From Chloroflexota bacterium (GTDB taxonomy: Bacteria > Chloroflexota > Anaerolineae > J102): 7,186 nt of DNA. Below are positions 1 through 5,508 of this stretch, one piece after another. The notes under the pieces are model-generated. The model did no database searches. It saw nothing but the letters and a program-made list of their open reading frames with translations, and was not told where the DNA came from. The translations under genes were made by a program, and so were the position numbers. The first letter of the stretch is position 1; each line of letters begins with the position of its first letter. The stretch is from positions 1-7,186 of the forward strand of contig JAADFV010000108.1 in NCBI GenBank assembly GCA_013152695.1. The letters are read 5' to 3'.

Positions 1-140
1 TCGCCGTCTGACCAGGGCCAAGTCCCCGCAGGGATTCTGGCCTTACGGCTAAAAAGAGCGAGCCGCTGCTGACAAGATCGGTCGGCGGAGGCCGACCTCC
101 GGCGCGAAGCGCCTAAAAAGCCCGATTTCAATCGGCGGGG
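1..140 (+). repeat. Dispersed palindromic repeat, copy R1
   Basis: This stretch is a chain of short palindromes: GTCGGC/GCCGAC arms at 81-96, GGCGC-GAA-GCGCC at 101-113 and CCGATT-TC-AATCGG at 122-135. The 45 bases at 81-125 align without gaps to the reverse complement of 1760-1804 (37 of 45 identical) and to 7119-7163 in the same orientation (35 of 45). Positions 1-62 may be a diverged form of the first block seen in the other two copies, sharing TCGCCG and GGCCTT at roughly the expected offset, but this part is weak and the window edge cuts it. The 11-mer CAATCGGCGGG at 129-139 recurs at 185-195. No coding gene is seen in 1-375. Function is unknown; it resembles REP-like intergenic elements. 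Confidence 0.7.
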
Positions 141-246
141 CACGTACACTGGCTGGCTGGTGCATAGAATCCGGCGCACTTCACCAATCGGCGGGACGGA
201 GGCGACGCCGGGCGCGCCACGCAGGGGGGAGTGGCGAATCTTGAAA

Positions 247-272
247 ATCTATGACATCTGCCATCTATGACA
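247..272 (+). repeat. 10-bp direct repeat upstream of the lacI-type promoter
   Basis: ATCTATGACA occurs at 247-256 and again at 263-272, 16 bp apart, in an A-rich tract about 30-55 bp upstream of the predicted -35 box. It could be an upstream promoter element, a factor-binding site or chance. Nothing further in the sequence supports a role. Confidence 0.35.
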
Positions 273-303
273 AAAAATGCCCTGTCAAACTGAAAATTTG
301 GTA

Positions 304-332
304 TTGACATTTATGCAATCGTATGCTATCAT
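304..332 (+). promoter_or_regulatory. Sigma70-type promoter of the LacI-family gene
   Basis: A perfect -35 box TTGACA (304-309) is followed after exactly 17 bp by TATCAT (327-332), five of six matches to TATAAT. Transcription would start near 339, giving an untranslated leader of about 37 nt before the ATG at 376. The operator-like repeat at 314-355 sits in the spacer and just past the expected start site, so the promoter is probably repressed by its own product. Confidence 0.8.
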
Positions 333-355
333 TGCATACACTACATACGATTGCA
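314..355 (+). promoter_or_regulatory. Paired LacI-type operator (autoregulatory)
   Basis: A perfect 12-bp inverted repeat has arms TGCAATCGTATG (314-325) and CATACGATTGCA (344-355), separated by 18 bp. Each arm contains a central CG (320-321 and 348-349) flanked by GCA/TGC-like half-sites, so the two can be read as inverted copies of a site GCAATCGTATGC (315-326, with 11 of 12 positions matched in the second). A further inverted pair GTATGC (321-326) / GCATAC (334-339) lies between them. LacI-family operators typically centre on a CpG step that the hinge leucine intercalates, and the neighbouring repressor keeps that leucine. One site lies between the -35 and -10 boxes and the other just after the expected start of transcription. 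Binding by this repressor is inference. Confidence 0.65.
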
Positions 356-375
356 CAAATGGATACTCCTTAACC

Positions 376-1413
376 ATGGCAAAAAACACCCGATCCCAAC
401 GTCCACGAGCCGTGACCATGCGCGACGTGGCCAAGGCGGCAAACGTGTCGCAGAGTACGGTCTCACGTGTATTGAGCGGAAGCGATGGCCAGATTCCCAT
501 TAGTGCCGTGACGAAACAACGTGTCTTGGAAGTTGTAGAGGAACTTGGCTACTATCCTAATCTGTATGCGGGCAGCCTGCGTGGTCAAAAAACGCAAATG
601 CTGGCAATGATGATCGCCGACATTACCAACCCCTTTTATCACCCGATGGTACGCGCCGTGCAGGATGCGGCACGTAGCCGTGGCTATGATGTGATGATTT
701 CGAACACCGATCACATGCGCGAGGGTGAAATACAATTCTGTAATTCGATCATCCGACGTCCCGTGGATGGCGTCATTCTAGCACCGTATCACTTGACCAC
801 TGACGACATAGAGCGACTGATAGAGCGAACGGGCGTTGCCGTGGCGGCCATGGGCCAACATGTCGACCACCCCCAAGTCGACGTCGTTTTCGGCAGTGAT
901 GACATTGCCACAAGCAAGACAGCTAAGTGGTTAATCGAAGAGAAGAAACACAGGCGTATTGGTTTTATTGGTGTCACCGAAAAGTTTGCGGCAGGTTGCC
1001 GACGCCGACGTGCCTTTCTTGAAGCAGTCGCAGAAACGGGAATTGAGATGCCAACTGAATACATCCAGGAGGGTGACTGGTCCCTCAAGAGTGGTATGGC
1101 GGCAATGGAGATATTACTGAATTTACCAACGCCACCGGATGCGGTCTTTGTGCTCAACGATCTGATGGCTATTGGCGCCATGGAAGTTGCCAAGGAAAGG
1201 GGTCTCCGAATTCCCGAGGATGTTGCCATCGTAGGCTTTGACAATATTCCGGGCTCGTCATGGGTCTATCCCCGGCTTACAACGGTGGCCCAGTATCCGC
1301 AGGAAATGGGCAAGATTATGGCTGCAGCAGTCTTCGAGCGTTTGGACGGGTTCGACGGGGCGGGTCGCCGCTACGAGGTGCCTTGTCACCTAATCGAACG
1401 CCAGTCAGCCTAG
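376..1413 (+). CDS. LacI-family transcriptional repressor, probably sugar-responsive
   Basis: This is a 345-residue DNA-binding repressor with the usual LacI/GalR architecture. The helix-turn-helix spans about residues 15-34 ([20 protein letters not shown]), a hinge helix about 61-70 ([10 protein letters not shown], with the conserved Leu68), and a periplasmic-binding-protein-like effector domain from about 77 to the end, with family motifs ADITNPFY (81-88) and VGFDNIPGS (286-294). The open frame extends upstream to 277, but that ATG precedes the promoter and would add 33 atypical residues. ATG 376 puts the HTH at the normal distance from the N-terminus, although no good Shine-Dalgarno sequence precedes it. 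The effector is inferred to be arabinose or an arabino-oligosaccharide from the neighbouring operon; the sequence does not show this. The 667-bp gap downstream implies a separate transcription unit. Confidence 0.95.
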   Translation: MAKNTRSQRPRAVTMRDVAKAANVSQSTVSRVLSGSDGQIPISAVTKQRVLEVVEELGYYPNLYAGSLRGQKTQMLAMMIADITNPFYHPMVRAVQDAARSRGYDVMISNTDHMREGEIQFCNSIIRRPVDGVILAPYHLTTDDIERLIERTGVAVAAMGQHVDHPQVDVVFGSDDIATSKTAKWLIEEKKHRRIGFIGVTEKFAAGCRRRRAFLEAVAETGIEMPTEYIQEGDWSLKSGMAAMEILLNLPTPPDAVFVLNDLMAIGAMEVAKERGLRIPEDVAIVGFDNIPGSSWVYPRLTTVAQYPQEMGKIMAAAVFERLDGFDGAGRRYEVPCHLIERQSA

Positions 1414-1759
1414 AAATATAGGTCGGGTCATTCGTGTCAGAAAATGCGTTGCTGCGCTGTGAGTTTGCTTTTCGCCAGACTCCAGTCACATGGACAAGAA
1501 ACGCCAGTGAAGGGTCTCGCGGCACATGAATTGCTGGATTCTTCGCTAAAATTGGCCCTGTGATGGTCGTTTCGGCGTCAAAGCCCGCATCTCTTTGATG
1601 TGTATTAGCTTCGAAGACGCGCTCAGAACTTGTCCTGAGCGCGTCGAAGGATGCCAGTTTGCAGAAGTGTCCGGCAGCGAACCTGCGAATAGTCGTCAAA
1701 AGCATCCCCAGTACTTGGTCAAGTGCAAAATGAGATAGGTCATTCGGACGAGGGCAGGC
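1414..1759. other. Intergenic stretch without a recognisable gene
   Basis: No open frame here has family motifs or a plausible initiation region. A reverse-strand open frame of 201 codons covers 1316-1921, but it runs through the end of the lacI-type gene and two repeat elements and its translation is low-complexity and Arg/Pro-rich, so it is not called. The only clear structure is the bulged inverted repeat at 1609-1649. No terminator with a T-run is visible after the repressor stop codon. Confidence 0.6.
1609..1649. repeat. Long bulged hairpin / REP-like palindrome
   Basis: CTTCGA (1609-1614), then a 3-nt bulge AGA, then CGCGCTCAG (1618-1626) pairs perfectly with CTGAGCGCGTCGAAG (1635-1649) across the 8-nt loop AACTTGTC. 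That is 15 Watson-Crick pairs with a single bulge. The right side, CTTGTCCTGAGCGCGTCGAA, resembles a dispersed repeat that I recall in many bacterial genomes, though I could not search. There is no following T-tract, so an intrinsic terminator is less likely than a repeat element, although a terminator role for the upstream gene is possible. Confidence 0.65.
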
Positions 1760-1900
1760 TCGGGCTCTTTGGGCCCTTTGCGCCGGGATTCGGCCTACGC
1801 CGACCCTCCATGATGCGAAGAGCGGACGGTGAAGGCCGTCCCCTGGCCGCAGGCCTGAAGCACCCGACTTCCAGTCGGCGAGAGCAAAACGAAAGGTCAT
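1760..1900 (-). repeat. Dispersed palindromic repeat, copy R2
   Basis: Read on the minus strand, this 141-bp element has two blocks. Block A (1900 to 1824) matches 7024-7100 with about 10 substitutions and two single-base indels over 77 bp. Block B (1804 to 1760) matches 81-125 and 7119-7163. The blocks are 19 nt apart here and 18 nt apart in R3. Internal palindromes include CCGACT-TCC-AGTCGG (1864-1878) and GGACGG/CCGTCC arms (1824-1841). It sits between the repressor and the transport operon in opposite orientation to R1 and R3. It encodes no protein. Confidence 0.8.
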
Positions 1901-1933
1901 TGATGGACGTGCACTAAGCACTGGATCGGTATC

Positions 1934-2089
1934 TGTTTTCGGACGCCGTAAGCTTTCAACTGGCTCGTCATGTCGTTACAAAAGGAGATTCTTATGCCCA
2001 AGACTATCTAAATCGATGTTTGTTTTCGGATTCAGCAAGCTTTCAGTTGTCCAATCAAGTAGATACAATAGGAGACCCCCATGTCTAAG
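1934..2089 (+). repeat. Tandemly duplicated leader / translation-start region (87-bp period)
   Basis: Bases 1934-2002 and 2021-2089 align without gaps at an 87-bp offset, 49 of 69 identical, with identity concentrated in blocks: TGTTTTCGGA (10 of 10), AAGCTTTCA (9 of 9), ACAA followed by the ribosome-binding site, and ATG with a nearby AAG codon. Both copies have an AGGAG-type site six nucleotides before an ATG (1994 and 2081). Only the second ATG opens a long frame, that of the binding protein. The offset is a multiple of three, but in-frame stops at 2009, 2087-less positions aside, separate the two starts: TAA at 2009 and TAG at 2060 and 2069. Confidence 0.65.
1994..2011 (+). other. Five-codon reading frame with strong ribosome-binding site
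   Basis: AAAGGAG (1981-1987) precedes ATG 1994 by six nucleotides, and the frame reads M-P-K-T-I-stop. It lies in the first copy of the duplicated leader, 87 bp before the binding-protein start. It may be a remnant of duplication of the gene's 5' end, or a short upstream frame that affects ribosome loading or leader folding. No run of rare or regulatory codons is present, so classical attenuation is not indicated. Confidence 0.4.
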
Positions 2090-3502
2090 AAAACCTTTCT
2101 TCTCGCTGTGTTATTGCTCGTAGTGATGGTTTTTGTCGCTGCATGTAGTCCCGCACAGGCACCTGCAAGCCAGGAAGCTGCTCCGGCACAGCCTACAGCC
2201 AAGTCTGTGGTTGAGCCTACAGCCGAGCCTACAGCCGAGCCCACAGTCGAGCCAACGCCGGTTGTCAACGCTTTTGGCGAGTGTGACGACCCCTTGATTC
2301 TCTGGCACGGTTTGACCGGCTCTGATGGCGCTATCTTCGCCGAACTGCTGCAGAAATTCTCGGCAGACAACCCCGACGTTTGCCTCAATTCCGAGGGCTA
2401 TCCCTGGGATCTCTTCTTCCAGAAGTACCCCACCGCCGTTGCCGCCGGTACGCCACCGGATTTGGTCATCTTCCATGCCTCCGAGGTCAAGCAGATGGCA
2501 TCGCTGGGGATGATGTTGCCATTGGACGACATCATTTACAACGACGGCACTTTCAGCAGGGATGACTTCAACCCCACTCTGATCAAGGCCATCACCATCG
2601 ACGGAAAAACCATGGCCCTCCCCTTCGATAACCACGGCTGGCTCCTGTGGTACAATACCGAACTGATAAAAAATGCGGGGCTGGACCCGGATAACCTGCC
2701 CAAAAATGGCAGTGAATTCATTGCCTGGGCGCAGAAACTCACCACAGATGTGAACGGCAAGCACCCCAACGAAGAGGGCTTTGACAAGGATAATGTTGAA
2801 GTCTGGGCCATCGACTTCACCTGGCCGCGCTACACCGTTCCCACGACCCTGTGGCAGTTCGGCGGCGGTGTGATCAGTGATGACGGCACGAAAGCGACCC
2901 TGGCCAGCCCCGAATCCATCGCCGCCATCCAGTACTGGCATGACCTGATGTACAAGTACTATGTGGCCCCGCCGAACACACCCGGCAAGACGTGGTCGGG
3001 CGATCTGTACCGGGCCGAACGCCTCGTTTTCATGTGGGAAGGCACCTGGATGCGGGGGTTCATGCGGGACAACCCGGAAATTGCGGCGAAAACAAAGACG
3101 GCCTTCATCAACTCACTGGCTCCCGACGGCAACCAGGCTGTCAAGTTTGATTCGCACATCTTCTCCATACCCACGGGCGTAGATAAAGACGGCATCGCTA
3201 AGGCCAAGAAGCTGATGACCTATTTGGTAAAGAACAGCGCCTACTGGGCGACTTCGGGCCAGGTTCCTGCCCTCCTCTCCGTACAGCAGTCACCTGAAGT
3301 ACAGGCACTCGCCTCGGTAGCCATGGCTGCTAAGGAGTTCAACACCATTGGCCGTACCGATATGAACACCAAAGCCTTCATCGAGATTCAGACGGCGTAC
3401 GAAACTGCCATTGGCAACGCTCTCCTCGGCCCCGATGCCAGCGTCGAAAAGGCGTTGAAAGCGGGGAATGAGCAGATTCAGGCCATTCTCGATCGTCCCT
3501 AA
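2081..3502 (+). CDS. ABC transporter solute-binding lipoprotein (family 1), probably arabino-oligosaccharide
   Basis: This 473-residue extracytoplasmic binding protein captures a sugar and delivers it to the permease pair downstream. Residues 1-21 form a lipoprotein signal peptide (MSKK, then a hydrophobic core) ending in the lipobox VAAC with lipidated Cys22. Residues 23-62 are a flexible Ala/Pro/Glu linker containing four EPT[A/V/P] repeats (45-60). The bilobed family-1 domain starts near Cys68 with [10 protein letters not shown]; features include [31 protein letters not shown] and MWEGTWM, typical of CUT1 sugar-binding proteins. Cys68 and Cys101 are the only cysteines of the mature domain and may form a disulfide. 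ATAGGAG lies six nucleotides before ATG 2081. Substrate assignment rests only on the linked GH51 gene; xylo- or other oligosaccharides cannot be excluded. An 18-bp stem-loop follows the stop. Confidence 0.95.
   Translation: MSKKTFLLAVLLLVVMVFVAACSPAQAPASQEAAPAQPTAKSVVEPTAEPTAEPTVEPTPVVNAFGECDDPLILWHGLTGSDGAIFAELLQKFSADNPDVCLNSEGYPWDLFFQKYPTAVAAGTPPDLVIFHASEVKQMASLGMMLPLDDIIYNDGTFSRDDFNPTLIKAITIDGKTMALPFDNHGWLLWYNTELIKNAGLDPDNLPKNGSEFIAWAQKLTTDVNGKHPNEEGFDKDNVEVWAIDFTWPRYTVPTTLWQFGGGVISDDGTKATLASPESIAAIQYWHDLMYKYYVAPPNTPGKTWSGDLYRAERLVFMWEGTWMRGFMRDNPEIAAKTKTAFINSLAPDGNQAVKFDSHIFSIPTGVDKDGIAKAKKLMTYLVKNSAYWATSGQVPALLSVQQSPEVQALASVAMAAKEFNTIGRTDMNTKAFIEIQTAYETAIGNALLGPDASVEKALKAGNEQIQAILDRP
2213..2257 (+). 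repeat. In-frame 12-bp repeats encoding the EPT linker
   Basis: About four units of a GAGCCTACAGCC-type sequence encode [15 protein letters not shown] at residues 45-59 of the binding protein. The units differ at third positions and at one Ala/Val codon. Such low-complexity tethers between lipid anchor and ligand domain are common in lipoproteins, and their copy number may vary between strains by slippage. Confidence 0.75.
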
Positions 3503-3516
3503 CTGATCCCCAGTCC

Positions 3517-3565
3517 GACCGCCGGTCGGTATACTCTTCATGGTTGTGTGTACCGATCGGCGGTT
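3517..3565 (+). promoter_or_regulatory. 18-bp stem-loop between binding-protein and permease genes
   Basis: Bases 3517-3534 pair with 3548-3565 along the whole arm: 15 Watson-Crick pairs and three G-U pairs, with a 13-nt loop and no bulge. All three non-canonical pairs are G-U as + strand RNA, whereas they would be A-C in the opposite transcript, which favours an RNA role on this strand. There is no strong T-run after it, so full termination is unlikely. In sugar ABC operons, hairpins after the binding-protein gene protect the upstream mRNA or limit readthrough so that binding protein exceeds permease (E. coli malE-malF is the known case). That role here is inferred. Confidence 0.7.
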
Positions 3566-3593
3566 GTTTGAACGCCCCTGGAAGGAATGACGT

Positions 3594-4523
3594 ATGACCG
3601 AATCAACCACACCTTTAGTTGGCGTAACGAAGGTTCCTGATCGACGCTGGCGGACTCTTCGCAAACAGCTTCCGAACTATCTCTTCATTCTGCCCCATTA
3701 CCTGCTCTTTACGGTGTTTCTCCTCTACCCCATCGTCCGTGGCTTGCAGATCAGTCTGTACGATTGGAAGATCATGCTCAAACAGCAGGAATACATTGGG
3801 CTTGCCAATTATCAAGCGCTGATGAAATCCACGTACTTCTATGAGGTCTTGGGCAACACACTTTACTTCATGGTGCTCACCGTCGTCATCAATGTCGTCT
3901 TGGCGCTGCTGGTGGCTTCGGGCTTGAAACACGACTTCAGAGGCAGCAACTTCCTGCGTATTCTGTTTTATGCCCCGAACATCCTCTCGGTGTCCGTACT
4001 GGGCATCATTTTCATACGCGTGTGGGATACACAGCTTGGCATCATCAACTACTTCATCACAACTATCCTGGGGGGGCCACGCATTTCCTGGCTGGGAAAT
4101 CCGGCGATGGTCATTCCCTCGCTTGCCAGTACCACGGTGTGGTGGACCTTCGGCTTCCCCATGCTTGTGTTCCTGGCCGGCCTACAAAACATCCCTGAGT
4201 CGCTGTACGAGGCGGCCAAGATCGACGGTGCGGGGTCGGTGCGGACGTTTCGCTACATCACGCTTCCCCTCATCATGCCGACGATGCTATTTGTGGTGGT
4301 GACGCAGTTCATCGCCCATATGCAGGTCTTTGCCCAACCCTACATCATCACCAGTGGCGGTCCCGGCAATGCCTCACGCACGGCCGTGATGATGCTGTAC
4401 GAAACCGCTTGGAAATTCTTCCGCTTTGGCTATGCGTCGGCCATCTCGGTTGTACTTGCCGCGATCATGATTGTCATCACTGTCATTATATTTATGTTGA
4501 TGCGCAAGCGCACAGAATTCTAA
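3594..4523 (+). CDS. ABC sugar permease, MalF/UgpA type (CUT1)
   Basis: This 309-residue inner-membrane subunit should form the translocation pore with the next gene's product. Six hydrophobic segments are visible at about residues 29-49, 88-111, 120-143, 170-198, 222-245 and 279-303. The cytoplasmic EAA loop that docks on the ATPase is intact: EAAKIDGAG at 206-214, continuing to TLPLIMPT (223-230). The N-terminal [11 protein letters not shown] followed by [14 protein letters not shown] is typical of the first permease of CUT1 operons. GGAAGGA (3580-3586) precedes ATG 3594. It lies 91 bp after the binding protein and 17 bp before the second permease. The closest functional analogue by gene order is AraP of B. 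subtilis, but the substrate is inferred from context only. Confidence 0.95.
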   Translation: MTESTTPLVGVTKVPDRRWRTLRKQLPNYLFILPHYLLFTVFLLYPIVRGLQISLYDWKIMLKQQEYIGLANYQALMKSTYFYEVLGNTLYFMVLTVVINVVLALLVASGLKHDFRGSNFLRILFYAPNILSVSVLGIIFIRVWDTQLGIINYFITTILGGPRISWLGNPAMVIPSLASTTVWWTFGFPMLVFLAGLQNIPESLYEAAKIDGAGSVRTFRYITLPLIMPTMLFVVVTQFIAHMQVFAQPYIITSGGPGNASRTAVMMLYETAWKFFRFGYASAISVVLAAIMIVITVIIFMLMRKRTEF

Positions 4524-4540
4524 TCAAATAGGAGTATGTC

Positions 4541-5419
4541 ATGCCTACAGCAACCCAGGTGACACCTTCTCGATCGGGTCGGCGCCGCTACAAAAACACA
4601 AAACGGACGCTGCTTCTGTGGCTGATCTTCTTGCCACTTGTCATAGTGATGATTGTGCCGCTAATCTACATGTTCACAATGGCGTTCACATCGGAATCGA
4701 ATCAGTTGGCCTATCCGATTCAGTGGATCCCCAGGCCACCCACGCTGTCCAATTTCTATCACATCTACATGGATAAGACGTTGCCCATTATGCGCTGGTT
4801 TCTCAACAGCGTTATCGTCTCCACGGTTGGCACATCCATCGTCGTCTTCCTCTCTTCATTGAGCGGTTACGCCTTTGCCCGCTTGGAGTTTCCTGGCAGG
4901 GACTTCCTGTTCTCGCTTCTACTGGTTAGCCTGATGATTCCGGCAGCCATTACCCTGATTCCTGTATTCCTGCTGCTCCGTGATCTAAAGTTATTGAATA
5001 CATACCACGCCATATGGTGGCCGGCCGCCGCCTCGGTGATCGGTATTTTCTTGATGCGCCAATATTTCTACTCCATACCGACTGATCTCGAGGACGCCGC
5101 CCGCGTCGATGGCGCCGGCCGTTTCCGCATCTATTGGCAAATATGCTTGCCCATGGTGAAAGGGGCAACGGTAGCGCTTTCTATTTTCATTTTTCTGCTT
5201 CTGTGGAATGATCTATTCTGGCCATTGATCGTCCTCAGTGATCGCCCCATGCTCACGCTTCCCGTGGGACTGCTTGTGATCCAACAGGGAAGCTACATTC
5301 AGCGCGGCCTGGCCTTTGCCGGTGCGTTTATTGCCTCGATGCCGGTTCTGGTATTCTATGCCATCTTCCAGCGCCGAATCATTGCCGGCATTACGACAAC
5401 AGGCATGGCCGGACAGTAG
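4541..5419 (+). CDS. ABC sugar permease, MalG/UgpE type (CUT1)
   Basis: This 292-residue second pore subunit has hydrophobic segments at about residues 23-47, 88-111, 122-145, 155-174, 205-226 and 256-276. Family landmarks are [10 protein letters not shown] and [14 protein letters not shown] after the second segment, the EAA loop as [12 protein letters not shown] (184-195) with ICLP (201-204), [10 protein letters not shown] (220-229) and a C-terminal [12 protein letters not shown] resembling the GxxxGAxKG end of MalG proteins. The EAA motif begins E-D-A-A, a common variant. ATAGGAG (4528-4534) sits six nucleotides before ATG 4541, the same arrangement as for the binding protein. The 17-bp gap to the first permease indicates co-transcription and coupled expression. 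No ATPase gene follows. Confidence 0.95.
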   Translation: MPTATQVTPSRSGRRRYKNTKRTLLLWLIFLPLVIVMIVPLIYMFTMAFTSESNQLAYPIQWIPRPPTLSNFYHIYMDKTLPIMRWFLNSVIVSTVGTSIVVFLSSLSGYAFARLEFPGRDFLFSLLLVSLMIPAAITLIPVFLLLRDLKLLNTYHAIWWPAAASVIGIFLMRQYFYSIPTDLEDAARVDGAGRFRIYWQICLPMVKGATVALSIFIFLLLWNDLFWPLIVLSDRPMLTLPVGLLVIQQGSYIQRGLAFAGAFIASMPVLVFYAIFQRRIIAGITTTGMAGQ

Positions 5420-5484
5420 CAGCACGGTGCTGATATGAACAGGTCACATCCATCCATAGCCGTGGCGACCATCATTGTCACGGC
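5420..5484 (+). promoter_or_regulatory. Palindrome and weak hairpin ahead of the arabinofuranosidase gene
   Basis: Immediately after the permease stop lies a perfect odd palindrome CAGCACGGTGCTG (5420-5432). Further on, GCCGTGGCGA (5459-5468) can pair with TTGTCACGGC (5475-5484), a ten-pair stem including two G-U pairs around a 6-nt loop. No T-run or convincing -35/-10 pair is evident. They may modulate expression of the last gene within the operon, or be chance. Confidence 0.35.
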
Positions 5485-5496
5485 GCACACCCCATG

Positions 5497-5503
5497 ATAG
5501 GCG
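5497..5503 (+). promoter_or_regulatory. Ribosome-binding site deciding the arabinofuranosidase start
   Basis: ATAGGCG lies five nucleotides before ATG 5509 and differs by one base from the ATAGGAG found six nucleotides before the starts at 2081 and 4541. The alternative in-frame ATG at 5494 has no purine-rich site upstream, so 5509 is preferred. Confidence 0.6.
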
Positions 5504-5508
5504 CTTAT

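Noticed and set aside
81..135. CRISPR-like array from the serial palindromes
   Set aside because: The palindromes differ in sequence and spacing, with no regular repeat-spacer pattern and no cas genes.
277..375. Upstream extension of the LacI-family protein to ATG 277
   Set aside because: This start lies before the -35 box and across the operator, adds residues not typical of the family, and has no ribosome-binding site.
1723..1917. 64-codon forward open frame
   Set aside because: It lies almost wholly within repeat R2, whose sequence is shared with non-coding R3 in the opposite orientation with indels.
1316..1921. 201-codon reverse-strand open frame across the gap after the repressor gene
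   Set aside because: It overlaps the end of the repressor gene and runs through the hairpin repeat and R2. The translation is Arg/Pro-rich with no family motif, so it is an accident of GC-rich repeats.
2047..2069. TTGTCC and TACAAT as a promoter for the binding-protein gene
   Set aside because: The spacing is only 11 bp, and transcription from this -10 would begin after the ribosome-binding site. The sequence is better explained as part of the duplicated translation-start module.
2111..2941. 276-codon reverse-strand open frame opposite the binding-protein gene
   Set aside because: It is antisense to a clear lipoprotein gene. Its Gly/Cys/Arg repeats simply mirror the EPT linker codons.
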